Assembly: GCF_014898055.3 (NCBI RefSeq)
Contig: NW_023604295.1
Coordinates: forward strand, 139,282,676 to 139,346,675
DNA from: Talpa occidentalis
Taxonomy: Eukaryota > Chordata > Mammalia > Eulipotyphla > Talpidae
Direction: 5' to 3'
DNA length: 64,000 bases
Shown here one piece after another: positions 44,584 through 57,650 of the stretch. Numbering within the stretch: the first letter of the stretch is position 1; every line of letters begins with the position of its first letter. The notes below the pieces were generated by a model, which was not told where the DNA came from, made no database searches, and was given only the letters and a program-made list of their open reading frames with translations. A program made the position numbers and the translations under genes.

Positions 44584-46263
44584 AACCTGTGCTAGTGAAA
44601 ACTTTCATCTTCCCTTCTTGCACTTGCTTTTTTGTGCAGTCAGTTAAAACCACTGTTTTGCAGAGCTCTTTAAAGTATAGCAATATGGATTCACTTAGGT
44701 TGCTTTCATTAGAAAGAGAGATTTAATGGCAACTCCCCAACAATAAACCTGGTGGTGACTGGAAACAGATTCAGTCACGTCCAAATAGCCTCATGGCAGC
44801 AATTCTTGGACTTGGACTTCCTCTTTCAGTGTATGGTGGGTGCAGCTGTCACATTCCCTTCTAACTGCACCTTCCAACCTTCCATGATGTCACATCAGGA
44901 GATTTAAGTTGCCCATAAGTGGTCAGAGTCACCTGGTACAAACCAGAGCTCTCCTCTCCACCCACCCCATCAGTCGCTTTGTTTTCTGCTTGTTTTGCTT
45001 TCACACTTCATAATTTTCTACTCAGCTTTTTTTTCCCCCCTGACTCCTCAAGCTTTCCTTCAAATTTAACTATTCTGGAAAATTCTCAGTAGATATTTTG
45101 GATATTCCCAAAGAGTTACAGTATGATTCTGATATTTTTTTCCTCTCATAATAACTAATTATACAGTATGTAGGCAAAGGTCCATAGATCATTTGTCCAT
45201 CTTTAAATCGTTTGTGTCCAAACTAGCTTGCATAAAACATAGTTGCAGCCAGGGTTATGGGAGGGAAATCCCTTTGAAGGGGCAGTGGTCACCTGTTAGA
45301 AACCACAAGTGATGCATTTATATTAATTTGTCATGTCTATCCCTAATATATATTCTGTTTCGTTCAGTTCATTATTTTAGCCTATAGGTGTTATTTATTT
45401 ATTGCATTTTGACTCTTGTTATAGGATTAAACTGGTCCTATTTCACATGATCTTACATTTGGTTTGCATCTTCCCCCTCCATTTAATGACACCAATAGAA
45501 AATGAAGACCAGAACAGAATTGGAGAGAGGGCACGATGCTGCAAATATAATATTAGCAATATATCTAAAAAAAATTGAGGCATTTAATGAAATGTCTTTT
45601 GCCTTGAGGATGGCTGTGTACTTAGTTGTAGTACTATGGAAAAGATTTTAACCTTGCTGAGGTAAAAATCTAATGGCTACCTTAATTTCCCTGACTAGAA
45701 GCTCATAAAGAATTTTTTATTACTAGGATCAAATTCCATCAGAACTCCTAGGAACCCATCCCTCTCCCCTGGTCCTCCTTACTCCTTTAAACCTGTGATG
45801 ATAGACCCCAGCTAGACCTGTTCCACTCAGTTCCCCAGGCTGTAGGTACAGAAAACAAATGATGGTGCACTTCTGCACCACAGTCATCAAAATGTAATTA
45901 CAATGTGACTGTCCGTGCTGGCTGTGTACTCATTATTGTACAGTCTTTGGATAATGCAGCAGTAAGGCATAGAGAGCATGTAAGAGATTGTCTCTGTAAT
46001 CTGGAAGTTCCAGTTGGGTAATTTGGCTTGTCACTGTGGTTCATCACCACGATAGGTAATTATGGGAGCTCCTGTTCCTTGTCCCTCTTCTTCCTTCTGG
46101 GTGAACTGGAAACCACCACTATAACCTCAGAGCATCTCCCATGAGAAAGAACGGTGACGTGATTTCTGAGCCTCCCTGGCCTCATGTCACTGGATTTTCT
46201 TTGTATAAATCTATATTCTTTGAGTAGATTGGTTTAAAATGCAACTTACAGAAAATTTATTTA
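44584..46263. other. Intergenic, no gene recognised
   Basis: Unique-looking sequence without a gene or an assignable repeat. Confidence 0.6.
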
Positions 46264-46287
46264 TGCGAATATTATATTTCTTTTCAT

Positions 46288-46342
<55 letters not shown>

Positions 46343-46610
46343 TTCATACAAGCACTGGGTACAGTCAGAAGCACGGGAGGGTGAGAGAATTCACCAGAGC
46401 CAGAGCGGGGAGCAGAGCAGGCAGAAGGACCGAAGTACACTGCTGAGGGGAGCAGCGGGCGGCAGGAGAGGTCTGCGCGCCATGTGGGACCCTCCTCTGG
46501 TGGCCGGGGAGCAGCCGGGGATCGAACCGGTGCCGCAGAGGCTGCGGGCAGGTTCGCAACCCAGCGCTCAACCGCTGTGCCACCGGAGAGGCCCTGCGAA
46601 TATTATATTT
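46264..46610 (-). mobile_element. T+ SINE, young subfamily, 16-bp perfect TSD
   Basis: The head is at the right, with the B box GGTTCGATCCC on the minus strand. An expanded (TTTA)n tail at 46286-46344 is at the left. TGCGAATATTATATTT is repeated exactly at 46264-46279 and 46595-46610. The tail has grown into a microsatellite of about 15 units. The 129-aa plus-strand open frame is a SINE artefact. Confidence 0.93.
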
Positions 46611-47090
46611 AAACAAGTCCTAAAGTAAGCTTTAATTAGAATTAATTCATACAGTCTTTTATTTACTGGAAGCATTCCTGCGATTGGATTTTAAAGTTTC
46701 TGGAGGCAGGTGGAAAGCAATGAATTTCTCTTTCTTATCTCTCCTGTGCACGGGACACCTAGAGCCCTTCCTCAGACCTAGGCTTCCGCTCTTCCCATCC
46801 CAGAGAATCTGCTCCTGCTATATATTCATGTCATTCACAGCCAGGTGAATTGCAGCTCATACTCTGTAGTCACAACTTGGCGTACTATTTTTCATTCAAA
46901 ATAAACATCTTTAATATGCGTATTAGCATAATTCATCAGGTAATAATTTCTTTAAGAAAATGCACAAGGGAAGTAACATGAGAAGTAGGGTTTCATCAAA
47001 TGTACATCACATCATTTTATTTTCTAATTTGATTACCTTGAGATTATTATTTTTTCTCTTTATATCCTTGAACTTTTTCAAGCATGGCAT

Positions 47091-47225
47091 CTACGTGTCT
47101 ATCTATGTGTCTCTTCATCTATCTATCTGTGTATGTGTAGATATTTATCTGTGTGTAGAGATAGATAGATAAAGAGAGATAGGTAGATAGAGATATAGAG
47201 AGGGAAATAGAGAAATAGATAAATC
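47091..47225. repeat. CTAT/GATA simple-repeat cluster with strand switch
   Basis: CTAT-type units on the left (47099-47130) are followed by GATA-type units on the right (47156-47225). The two halves are therefore roughly inverted and could pair. Confidence 0.8.
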
Positions 47226-49046
47226 ATCCAAACTCATTCATAGAATCAGTGTGCAGAGAATCACATTCAGTTTCATGCATTGAATGCCAATGACTTCCAC
47301 CGAAGTCAGTGGGCAAATGATCTCCTTTTGTTTACAATTTTGAAAGAGACTCTCTGATTTTTAATAATAAACAGAAAACATTAATAACTCTGGACATAGT
47401 AATTATGTATTAGTAGTAAACCCACCAGTCTTCTAGGTAAAGGGAATGGGATAATATTCTATAAATTGATAAAGTAATATTAAATTGTAACTTTAATAGC
47501 GATGACACATAATAAGTATAGAAGTATATGAATAGAGTAATTGGGGGAATTTCAAATCTGTATTGGAGGTTAGTACTTGTTTAGGCTTTTTTGAGGGATG
47601 TCTCTAAAATGAGCAGTTAATACTTTCTGAAATCATTTTGCTTTGAATAAATCTAAAAATGTTGGCTTTTAGTCTTTGGAAAAGAGGAAAAATATCAACT
47701 TGAAATATGCTACATATTGACGTCTTTATTAAAATAAGAATTGCACAATAACAGTATTTTAACAGAATATTTTAAAAATAAACATTTCTATTTGGCAGAT
47801 AAACTACTCTGGAGAGATAGATAAAAGGTGTTATATATTTATTCCTTTAGATTATATCCTTACAAAACTCACAAAACTTATCTGACACAAATTAAATAAA
47901 ACCTTTTTTTTTTGCTATCAAAATAGCTGGTAAACTAAGAACAGCCATCAAAGAATGGAATAAGGTTGAAGAGGTTACCTGACTTTTAAAAAATAGAGAG
48001 AAGAAATCTCATACCAGGAAAACATCATAATATATGTCTGATGATTTTAATAATAAACCTCTCATCAGTGAAGGCCAGTGAGAATGATTCTGTGATTACT
48101 ACATGTAGCTACTAAGGAGTCACATTGTTACCATCCAAGACAAAAGAATAATAAAAAATCGCACAGGAGAACATGAATTAACTTGAAGCCTGTGGAAACC
48201 TGCTGGACTTAGTTACATAAGGTAATTGATTTGTTTAATTGTTTAGTTGAAATCATTGACTGATTTTTTTAATAGAAAATCAGAAAATTCTTATAGTCCC
48301 TGTGAACATTTCCTTTCATTAGACAAGATTCTGCTAATTGTCACATTTAGGCTTTCTACTTGAATGACCTAGACAGAAAGAATTCCAATAAATCATAAGA
48401 TTTAGAGAAACAAATTTGTTTTGATATCCCAATTTTTGTGATGAAGGTTATAATCACAGGTTAAATTACAGTGTCTGTGAAGTATTTTGAGAGAGCAAGT
48501 TAGTCATTAAATCTCAAAGGGCATTTATGATGAGATCCAGAATACATGCATTGAAAAAACTTTTTCTAGTGCCTATAATGGACTAGACTGCTTGCCAAGT
48601 TGGATAATATATGGAGGTTGCATTGGAAGAATATATAATTTTATTGGTACAGCTAAAACAGAATGTTGGGTCACTGAAATGCAGTATTACAGGATTAACC
48701 AAATATTCTCATGGATTTAACTTGCAAGATGAAAACAGCCCAAACTTACACACTTAGATCCAGACAGAAATATCTATAAACATACAGGATGACAGCTATT
48801 TTTACAGTTAGTTAAGACAGTAAATAAGTTCTTACATTTTTAGATTACGTAATCTGGGATATGGTCATGCACGGCTGAATTCTGTTATTACTGGAAATCT
48901 TCAGTGAGTAACCACTATGTAGCTTGGGTTTAAAGCAATTTTGATGTACTCTAAGTAATCTTAAGATGTTCAGAATGAAACTTGAACAAACTTTCTGGAA
49001 AGTACTTAGATTACATAAGAACCTGCTGTCAGTTGATAAAGGAATG

Positions 49047-49049
<3 letters not shown>

Positions 49050-49087
<38 letters not shown>
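49050..49087. repeat. (TG)n microsatellite
   Basis: About 19 uninterrupted TG units. Confidence 0.97.
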
Positions 49088-49088
<1 letters not shown>

Positions 49089-49209
49089 GCAAAGAATGTG
49101 TGTGGGTTGCATCCTCCTTGGGAGTGAAAAGGAGTGGGTGTAGTTGGTAAGTGAGGCCAGAAACATCTGGTAGGGACAATACAGCTGCCATTTGGAGGGA
49201 ATAATATGA

Positions 49210-49740
49210 TGACATAATTACTATAATCTAAGCCCTGTTAAATCTTTTTAAAATACATATATTCTTTCACTTAAAATGGGATTATATTCCAACATGTCAT
49301 CATAAATTGAAAATAATATAAGTTGAAAACATTCAAAATGGTTAACTTACCAAACATCATAGCTTAGTTTCACCTACATAACACATGCCAATGACACTTA
49401 CATTAGCTTTTTAGTTGGGCAAAATCACCTATTTTATATAATAAGGTGTTGGATATCCCAGATACAAATTAACCTTTTATAGACACCGTGGAATTAGAGA
49501 ATACAATGTACAATGTCAAGAAAAGATTGACAACACAGTGCACTATTGAGTATCAGCTGTTTGCCTGTGATTGCCTAGACTCAGCGCCACTTCCAAGCAT
49601 CACAAGTGTCACACACCTGTTGTCAGCCCAGGGAAACATCAGAACACAAAATATAAAGTACAATTTCCTCCCAATTTGTATTGCTTTCTCACCATTGTAA
49701 AATTGAAAAATTGCAGGTTGAACCATCATTAAGGCAGGGA
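49210..49740. repeat. Ancient interspersed repeat, family not assigned
   Basis: The string ATCATAAATTGAAAATAATATAAGTTGAA, followed by CAAACATCATAGCTTAG, GTTGGGCAAAATCACC, and at the end GTAAAATTGAAAAATTGC and AGGCAGGGACTGTCTGTAA, belongs to a known dispersed mammalian repeat. I cannot name it with certainty. Confidence 0.5.
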
Positions 49741-50180
49741 CTGTCTGTAAAGCTTCTTGATCTAAATCTGGTAGTGATGCACTGGATATCCAAAATCATT
49801 GGATAAATATAGAGTTTCTTCCTGGAAAATTATTATTGGAAGATTTAGGCAATGATGCTTATTTAAAATTAAAATAAATACATATTCCGCAGGCAAATGC
49901 AAATTTTCATAAAATGCAATTAAGAAACCTCATAGAAGTTCCATCCTTTTATTGGCCCTTCCCCCTTCACCCTTGTTTTCTGTGGGTGTTCAGGCCCAAT
50001 ATCCTCAGCTCTTTGAGAGAGTTGAAGGAAATGTCTGAGAAGTCCTGATGGGTCACTCCACTTCAGCTTCACAGTGGCCATGAGGTGCTGATGCTTACAG
50101 TGCTGAAAAACAGGGTCTCAGAAAAGTGAGGCTTCAGATCTGAAAATCCTGTTCATCTATAGCTTCTTCTCTGCCTACTA
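49741..50180. other. Intergenic, no gene recognised
   Basis: No feature was identified. Confidence 0.6.
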
Positions 50181-50477
50181 CCTTCCAACAATTTCATTTT
50201 TTAAAGATTTATTTGTTTATGCAAACAAGTGCTAAGGTAGAGGCCAGAGGTACAGGGGGTGAGAGCATTCACCAGAGACAGAGTGGGGAGCAGAGCAGGC
50301 AGATCCACTGAAACACACTGCTGAGGGGAACAGCAGGCAAGTCAGGAGAGGTCTGCTGCACCATGAGAGTCAGCTCCCTGACTGGGGTTTGAACTCTTGC
50401 TGCAATGGCTGCTGATTGCTTGATAATGCTGACCCTTAACCTTTTGTGCCACCAGGGAGGCCCCTCCCAACATTTTT
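50181..50477 (-). mobile_element. T+ SINE, older subfamily
   Basis: The tail TTTAAAGATTTATTTGTTTATGC is at the left and the head ending TTGTGCCACCAGGGAGGCC at the right. The imperfect TSD CCTTCCAACAATTT / CCTCCCAACATTTTT lies at 50181 and 50463. Confidence 0.86.
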
Positions 50478-50559
50478 AAAAGAACTTCCACCTCCCTAAC
50501 TTTTAAAATTTGTATTCTCAAATTTATTGATTTCCCAATCATTCACAAATACACCTGCT

Positions 50560-50680
50560 ACTACTGTTGAGAAGACATTGTAATCATTTCCGTTTTCTGA
50601 AAGAGAAGCCAAGGCTTGACCTGTCTCACTGGTAGTCAGTGTCAAAGCCAAAGTGAAACCCATGTCACTGATGCAATCAC
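50560..50680 (-). repeat. MIR SINE remnant
   Basis: CATTTCCGTTTTCTGAAAGAGAAGCCAAGGCTTGACC and CTGGTAGTCAGTGTCAAAGCCA follow the reverse MIR order (divergent). Confidence 0.55.
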
Positions 50681-50809
50681 TCTAAGCTGACACCTGCTAC
50701 GGTCACATCAGTGCTGAGTTTGGAGACACAGAACTATCAACTGACCAGACATAATTCTGGTGCTCGTAGTAATGATGACTATCAGTGTAGTGCTATATGT
50801 TTTCCAAAG

Positions 50810-51070
50810 CTTTTTTTTTTTTTTTGTACATACATATTAGTTCATTCCTTCCTACCAATAACCCCTGTGGCAAGAGAGATCTATTAGTCCTTTAATAGAC
50901 AGGAAGAGGATTTAACCTTTATTTAGCTTCTACAGGGCATAATACTATCTTAAGATAGGCAATCTCATTTTGTATTTATAACTTCATCATATTGTCATTA
51001 GGCTTGCCATTTGTTGAAGAAATTGAGGCTCAGAGGAGTTAAATTATTTATAGTCATTTGTGTACCTAGT
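50810..51070 (-). repeat. MIR SINE remnants (one or two)
   Basis: GAAGAAATTGAGGCTCAGAGG, AGTTAAATTATTTATAGTCA and a following GTACCTAGTAAAT match reverse MIR. A second weaker copy may precede it after the T run at 50811-50827. Confidence 0.65.
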
Positions 51071-51409
51071 AAATTTAGCAAAACTAAAATCTAGTAAAAT
51101 CAAATAAAACTAGTGAAAATATCAACCTCTTTTCTACCGTATAATATTTGTCTCATAATAGTTATCTGGCAAAGTGTATTATTCTGCCTTGTTCAGTTCT
51201 CATAGATGATCCCGAGATGTGATGTATCCTTAGTAGCTCACCTTCTCTAAGAGAGGCAGGGATTCCCCTTTGTTTTATTCAGCTAGTAGCTGATTGTCAG
51301 ATGTTGGCTTTTGACCTCTTGTGGAACAAAAGAAACATGTTTAAGTCTGTAAAAATGTTTAAGACCAATTTTCAATGTGGAGTGAGTTTCTTCCCTTACT
51401 ACTGTGCAA

Positions 51410-52400
51410 TTCTCAGACTCTAGCTGGGTACCCTAAAATATAACTCAGTTCTGACACTATTTAGCTTAAGATAGGTTCAGATTCACCACATTAGTGATCT
51501 GTTCTACAAGTTTGCACACCTCTCCTTTCACCCGCCAGGTACAAGCCCAGGTTATCACATGTGCTTCTGACCACCAGCTTATATATCAAAGGTTCTAGCA
51601 ACTCCACCTTTAGGTCAATTAATTTGCTAGGGCAACTCACACAAATAGTTTACTTGCAAGATTACCTGTTTATTATAAAAGAATTTGACTCAGGAACAGT
51701 GAGATGAAAGGGGTGTGCAGGGCAAGGTGTGTAGGAGGGGGCTGCCCTCTGAACATGCCACTTTCTTAGAATCTGCACATGTACACCAACGTGGAAGGTC
51801 TCTGAGGCCTACCCTGGTGGGTTTTTTTTTAGGATTTATTTATTTATACAAGAACTGGGGTACAGGCCCAGATGCGTGGGAGGATGAGAGGATTCACTGG
51901 AGAGAGAGTGGGAAACAGAACAGGCAGACTAACTGAAATACACTGCTGAGGGGAGCAGCGGGTGAGACAAGAGAGGTCTGCCGCACCATGTGGGTTGCTC
52001 TGCCGCCGGCGAGGATGGAACCGGCACCGCAGAGGCTGTGGACAGCGTCACAGCACCATGCTCAACTGCCACCAGGGAGGCCCCCCTACTGGGTTTTTAT
52101 GGAGACTTTATTATATAGGCACAATTGACTTCCCATTTGGTATTGGTTACCTCTTCAACCTCCAGACCCTTCTGTTTCCTGGAGGTTAGGGGTGGGATTG
52201 AAAGTTCTGACCCTCTAATCAAATGATTGATTCTCTTGGAAACCAGCTTCCACCCTTAGATATGGTCCACAAGTTACCTCTTTAACCTAACAAGGACATA
52301 CCTTTGTCACTCTCATCACACCAAGGGTGTTAGGAGCTCTGTGCCAGAAACAAGGACGAAAACCCAATACATATTTCTTTTTATAAATTATAATGTCACC
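51410..52400. mobile_element. Ancient LTR (ERVL-type suspected), split by a SINE
   Basis: Sequence from about 51410 to 51807 and again from 52086 to 52400 reads as one old element. Landmarks are GGTTCTAGCAACTCC, TTATTATAAAAGAATTTGACTCAGG, and at the far end GGGTGTTAGGAGCTCTGTGCCAG and TTTATAAATTATAATGTCA. These resemble mammalian MER21/MLT-like LTRs. The family is from memory only. Confidence 0.5.
51808..52098 (-). mobile_element. T+ SINE, older subfamily, nested in old LTR
   Basis: The tail TTTAGGATTTATTTATTTATACAAG is at the left, with the diagnostic AGAACTGGGGTACAGGCCCAG next and the head GCCACCAGGGAGGCCCC at the right. The imperfect TSD is of the form CTACCCTGGTGGGTTT / CCTACTGGGTTTTT. 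Confidence 0.86.
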
Positions 52401-53688
52401 TTCCATATGTGTTTTGTCATCTAATATTTCTTAGATTCTACCTCCTTTGTTTCCTGGATATAAAGTAGATTTTTGGTTTCATATCTCACCTGACACTTGA
52501 ATATGACACTTAAATTTTTGATGGATAGGTTTTTCTGATGCTCAGAATGCATTGTCTTTGAGACTGAGATCATCCAGTTCTGGTGCTCTAGTCCTGGTTA
52601 CCTGTTTCATTCCTTGTGCTTGTTCAACATTTATGGCTTAGCCTAGAATACAGAGACTATGAAATAAAAAGACAATCATCACTGGTGATCATTAAAAGCA
52701 GAGGGGATGGAATTAGAAACACTGAAAAACACAATTTGTAGCACTTTCTGGATAATTTAAATAAGAATGTTAGGAAAAGAATAAAAAAGTAATAACACTT
52801 TTTTTTTAACGAAAGAATGGCAAGAAATGAAGGGATGATTTACTACAATTGTAATTGGAACAAAAAAGTGTGCATTGCACACAATTTCTTAGATGCTCCA
52901 ATGTCAAGGGTGGATGTAGCAACTTGCCAAAAGGAACATGAGATTGATTGTGAGGACTTGTCAAGTAAGAGCTGTAGGCAGCATGATGTGGTAGTGATTG
53001 AACAAGTTCCCCTCATTGTAAAACTTGATCACACACCCAGTGTAATGCATGCTTATGCCTTTTAGCAATCATGACACAAATGCACCCACCCCAGTTGTTA
53101 AATTATCAACCTACTGAGTATATGCTGGAGCTTTGAGACTGCTCTACTGATGGAAACTGACCCAGAAACCCAGACTCAGAGACTGAGCTTGAAGTTCAGA
53201 ATTAAACTTGGGACTGGCTTGAAAGGAGGGAGACCAATAAGTCAGAGGTCAAAAGCAGTTGAAGGTCAAAGCTGTGTAATTTCTCTAAAGCCAAAGACCA
53301 CATGCAGTTTGTAGGTCAGGAAGGGGCACTCCACAAAGCCAGCAAGTCAAAAGGAAGGAGGAGGTGTTGAGACAGAGGTGGACGCTACAGTCAGGAGTGT
53401 CCATTCACTTATTACTCAAAACTTAATCTCTGGATTGAGGCAGCTCAAAACTTGGGGATTTAAGGCAAGCATAAGGAGGTCAGATCTTGCTCGGTTTTTA
53501 TTTAGTTCAGTCATAGGTAAATGAAAGTAACTGCTGATCTACTCAGCCATGCAGTTGATGCAAAAATGAATTAAAATATAAAAAAGTAATCAACCTATGT
53601 TGATAGTGAATTTATGTTACAATGTCTCACAAAAAAGATTCATTCTTCTAGGGCTAATTGATTGTTCTTCTTTCTGTCACTTCATTAA
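52401..53688. other. Intergenic, no gene recognised
   Basis: An 82-codon open frame (52817-53065, plus) starts with ATG but shows no motif, no signal peptide and no homologue that I recognise. Otherwise unique-looking sequence. Confidence 0.55.
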
Positions 53689-53953
53689 AGTGAAGGCATT
53701 TTTATTTTTTTTAAAGATTTATTTATTTATGCATACAAGAACTGGGGTCTAGACCAGAGGTGTGGTGTGGGGGTGGTGGTGAACAGAAGAGGCAGATGTA
53801 CTGAAATACGCTGCTGAGGTCTGCTGCATCATGTGGGTTTGCTCCCGGGCCGGCCAGGGATCCAATTCATGCTGCAGTGGCTGGTGATAGCTTGATAGTG
53901 CACTGTCTTTAATAACCCCTGCGCCAATAGGGAGGCCCAGTGAAGGTATTTTA
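53689..53953 (-). mobile_element. T+ SINE, older subfamily, internally deleted
   Basis: The tail TTAAAGATTTATTTATTTATGCATACAAG is at the left, then AAGAACTGGGGTCTAGACCAGAGG, with the head CCAATAGGGAGGCCC at the right. Part of the middle (the CACCAGAGACAGAGTGGG portion) is missing. The TSD AGTGAAGGCATTTTT / AGTGAAGGTATTTTA lies at 53689 and 53939. Confidence 0.86.
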
Positions 53954-53954
53954 T

Positions 53955-54050
53955 TATTTATTTATTTATTTAAAAAAATATATTTTATTTTATATAATTC
54001 TTACATCATTTTTCATTTTTGCATAATGTGTGCATATATCTGTCAACTGG
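53955..54050 (-). mobile_element. Possible short L1 3' UTR fragment
   Basis: TTTATTTAAAAAAATATATTTTATTTTATAT and the following TTTTTCATTTTTGCATAATGTGTGCAT resemble the 3' end of the L1 at 7085-7145 (TTTTTATTTTTGCACAGTGTATGCAT). Confidence 0.5.
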
Positions 54051-54440
54051 GGCTTTATTGCCACATACTTTATAAACCTCATTTTCATCATTCTTTAAGG
54101 TTTGGATTATTATGTTAGAATGAAAGATAGTGATTTTTTTTCCTACTTATTCTACTTGTAAATGGTAGAATTTTGAAAGACCTGTTTTTGACTTCTCTCT
54201 CAAAAGGTATACATGATTTCAGATTTAGTAGTCTGCCTTTAAATCATTTTGACAAAGGAGCATTAACTTAGCACTCAAGGTCTGATCCACAGGTTAAAAC
54301 AGCTGCTGTCAGAAGAGTGGCTATTATTTCATGTATGAAAGAGTCAGAAATTAGGTTGCCATAGATTTAGAAAACAAGTAAACATAACCTGAATTCTAAT
54401 GCAGCGACAGAAAACTAACATTTCAATCCTGAATTACAAT

Positions 54441-55222
54441 TCTCTGATAACAAGAACAGGGCTGAACTCAGTGTGATGTGTATGATCAATCCTGAGTGAA
54501 GATAATTAGAAGTTTTTCAGGTTGGAGAAGATGTTGGAACAAGGACACCCCAAAAATTCTCCAGGTGACACCATATCCACTCAGATCCTTATGAACTGTT
54601 ATCAGAAATACCACACAGTGCCCAACTCATCCTTGAAAGTGGACCTTAACACTGGCTCAGTAAAAGGGGCCATTCACCATCTCAACTATTTCTAGAGATA
54701 ACAATTTCTTTAGCTCTCTCTGATAATGTTGCATTTAGAGCTCAGACTCAGATTAGAATACACTTCTTGTGAGAGAAGTGGCTTCTGTGCATTTCGGTAT
54801 CCCGACTTGTCACAGTGGATTGAATTTCCCTCTGATAAGTGCAATCAATACTACATTTGGGAGGGATGATGAGACTTTCTTGCTCAAATTTCCAGATGTT
54901 CTAATCAAACTGAACTCATCTGAACTTTCATTAGAGACTATGGGATTTGGGCCCATGTCTGCATTCCTGATGTGGTGTTCTAGAAAGGGTTTGAGTCTTC
55001 ATGTTCTAGGGGGCTGAGACAAAGTGGAGGCAGATGTTGTTGAAGTAAGTTCTCTCCTCTGCCCTGTCCCCTCTACCTCAGACTGCACCCTGAATGCCAA
55101 CATCATTCAGTCTCAGGCTAAAGCTGTGCAACTAAATCTGTTATTCAAGTTTTCTTGTCTGTAAAAACCTCTGTTTTCTGATACCAAGAAAGGACTGCAC
55201 TCAGTGTGATGTGTATGATCAA
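54441..55222. repeat. Separated direct repeat (about 48 bp, 735 bp apart)
   Basis: ACTCAGTGTGATGTGTATGATCAA is exact at 54466-54489 and 55199-55222. Similarity extends left through TCTGATAACAAGAA / TCTGATACCAAGAA, to about 54441 and 55176. The sequence between is unrelated. Confidence 0.8.
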
Positions 55223-57549
55223 GTAAGGTTAGATACTGTGGTCTTTCTTCAAAATGCTTACATTAGGTGACAGCTGTTACTGGGAGGGATAAAAGGATGT
55301 TCACCCTGATTTTCTTTGCAACTAGTAAAATTATTTCCTCCAAAACTTGCCTTGTCATTATATTGCCTCCTTACTCTCAACTGCATTGTGAGGAAAGACT
55401 TGATGGAAGGATCTCTTTGGTCCTTCCTTCACATTTGAATGTTGATGTTGGAATAATTTTTCTCACCATCTTGCATTTTAACAGTCAACCTCAATGCTTT
55501 TGTCCATTCAATTTCCAGCATCTTGACTCCTTCAGAGCAATCTTTTCTTAATTTATATAATTGAATTTGCAAAATGCCAAGCTTATATCATTTCTACTTT
55601 TTTTTTTAAATTAATGAAAATCCTGGCATTGCTTTTTTCATTTTGGCTTATTGTGTGTTTTCTCACATTGTACATTAAGCTTTCTTGATTATATTACAGT
55701 TTTCATAGCAAAGCTCATTTTCCTAGTATGTTTTTTGGATGGGCAGACTCTAAGTTATTCCTTGTCCCCCAATTCATTTTCAGCCTTTGGGGTACAGGAG
55801 TTCTGACTTGCCACTTGCGAATATGTTTCCACTTGCCATTTCAAAATGACTGTTGCCTTTGGATGGGGGGAGAATGTCTTCCTTTGTCAAAATGGCAATG
55901 GGAGGCACAAGTGACAATCCTTTTTCCCTAAGATTTGGGACTGCACAAAGCTGTCAGTTTTAAAAATGACACTATGGCACAGCCTTTCTTTAAGATGGTG
56001 CCTTTCATTTTTGACTCCTGCTGTTCCTGACAGTTGAAATGGCAGCAGGAGGCAGAAACGAAAGTAAGTTCTCTTGGCATTTGCCCTTCGGTAGAAATTA
56101 ATAATAGAAGAAGCAGACCTGTGCTTAAAAACAGCGAGTGTCAGATGTCACACAATGGAATATGACCAATCCCCTAATGAGGTGACCCAAACTGTCCATA
56201 ATTTTCCAGAACTAGACTTATTTCTCAAACTTGCTTGCAGTGTTAATCTGTGTTCTTATACTTGGAGTGCATTTGATATGTTCTGAAATATTATGTTCTC
56301 CTTCAAGAACTATGCCAAAAATTGTGACAGTAATTCTCACTAAACCCTAAATTACTGAATGGCTTTGAATTATATAAGCTGTCCATTGTATTTTTCCCCT
56401 GCTGGTGTTTCTGGTTTCTGATGAATTAATATTCATACTTTTTTCATGCAGTAGTTTGATGTGATATCAAATAGCTCTGCTTATTTCAACCTAAACATTA
56501 GCTTGATGGCTTTACAGATTCATTGACACACCAGACTCTCCTAAGCTTACTAGTTTATTTATGAGTGGCTGGATCTGATTGTGTCTCTTATTTTTGTCTA
56601 ATGCCTTCTAGTTCTGCACCATCAGCTGGTTTGTAGCTAATATTTGCAATTCCTTTCTTTGTGGATGGATGTTCTATTCCCAGGGCTTGGGATCTGGACA
56701 TACAATAGAATTTAAATGATCCTCTCCCAAACCCCACTTTGCTAGTTGAATTCCCATATTCCTCTCTGGGGAAGAGCCAGGATACTTAGATATGTGGTTT
56801 TGTATGAGACATCCATTCTGTGTTTTTGCTCAATAAATTTTCATATCAATTCCTCTGGTAGCTGAAAAATGCCTTAGCATGTACTTTGAACTCTTGCACA
56901 CTGTTGCTTTCCTTCCCCATTGCTGATGGATATTGATTTACTTATCACTTCCTTAACTTCCTTGTGTAATCTTTAGTTCTCCCAAATGCCTCTTCTCAAA
57001 CGCAATCACTTCTTGCTCTTCTTATTTATTTATTTCGGTGCCTTTTATTCAAGATATTTTCCTGAGCAGATAAGCCTTCTAACCCTGAGGCAAGATGAAA
57101 GGGGTTTTAAAATTCCCATCTCTTTTAGTTTTGTATAGATTATTGATTATGCATATTGAATCCTACCAACTTAGTGTCTTCTTTCCAATTTGTTTTCTGC
57201 AACTGTTTACACACTTAGTGTTAGTTTGGTGATAATTCATTTCAGTCAGTAGTTTGACTCTCTTCCTGTGCATTCTTAGTCTGTCATTCATGTTGCCTGG
57301 GTTAAGTGAGGTGTTTTTCCATTTTTATCATTTCATATTAAGAAACAGTACTTTCCTCATATTCATGTTACTTATGAAATATTCATTTAAAAAAACAGAC
57401 CTAGATTACCTCTATTATTTTGGCTTGTAGGACTATACTGATATGCTCTTATTAATTTTATTAAAATATTTTCATTGTCTATGTTTGATTCCATATGACA
57501 AACACCATCACACTATTTGCTCTAATGCTGATGTCCAAAAGTTGGTGTG

Positions 57550-57650
57550 GAGAATCACCTGGTGAATCTTTGGAAAAATCCAGATTCTCAGGCTCATGCC
57601 AGGCTTATGGATCGGAATTTTCTGGTAAAGATGCCAATCAACAATCTATC
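57550..57650. repeat. MER5-like DNA transposon remnant
   Basis: AGAATCACCTGGTGAATCTTTGGAAAAATCCAGATTCTCAGGC is the MER5A-type end, followed by a degraded GGATCGGAATTTTCTGG. Confidence 0.7.

Larger units (their letters stand above)
46611..49205. other. Intergenic, no gene recognised
   Basis: AT-rich. Simple repeats lie at 47091-47225 and 49050-49087 (listed separately). No gene. Confidence 0.6.
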
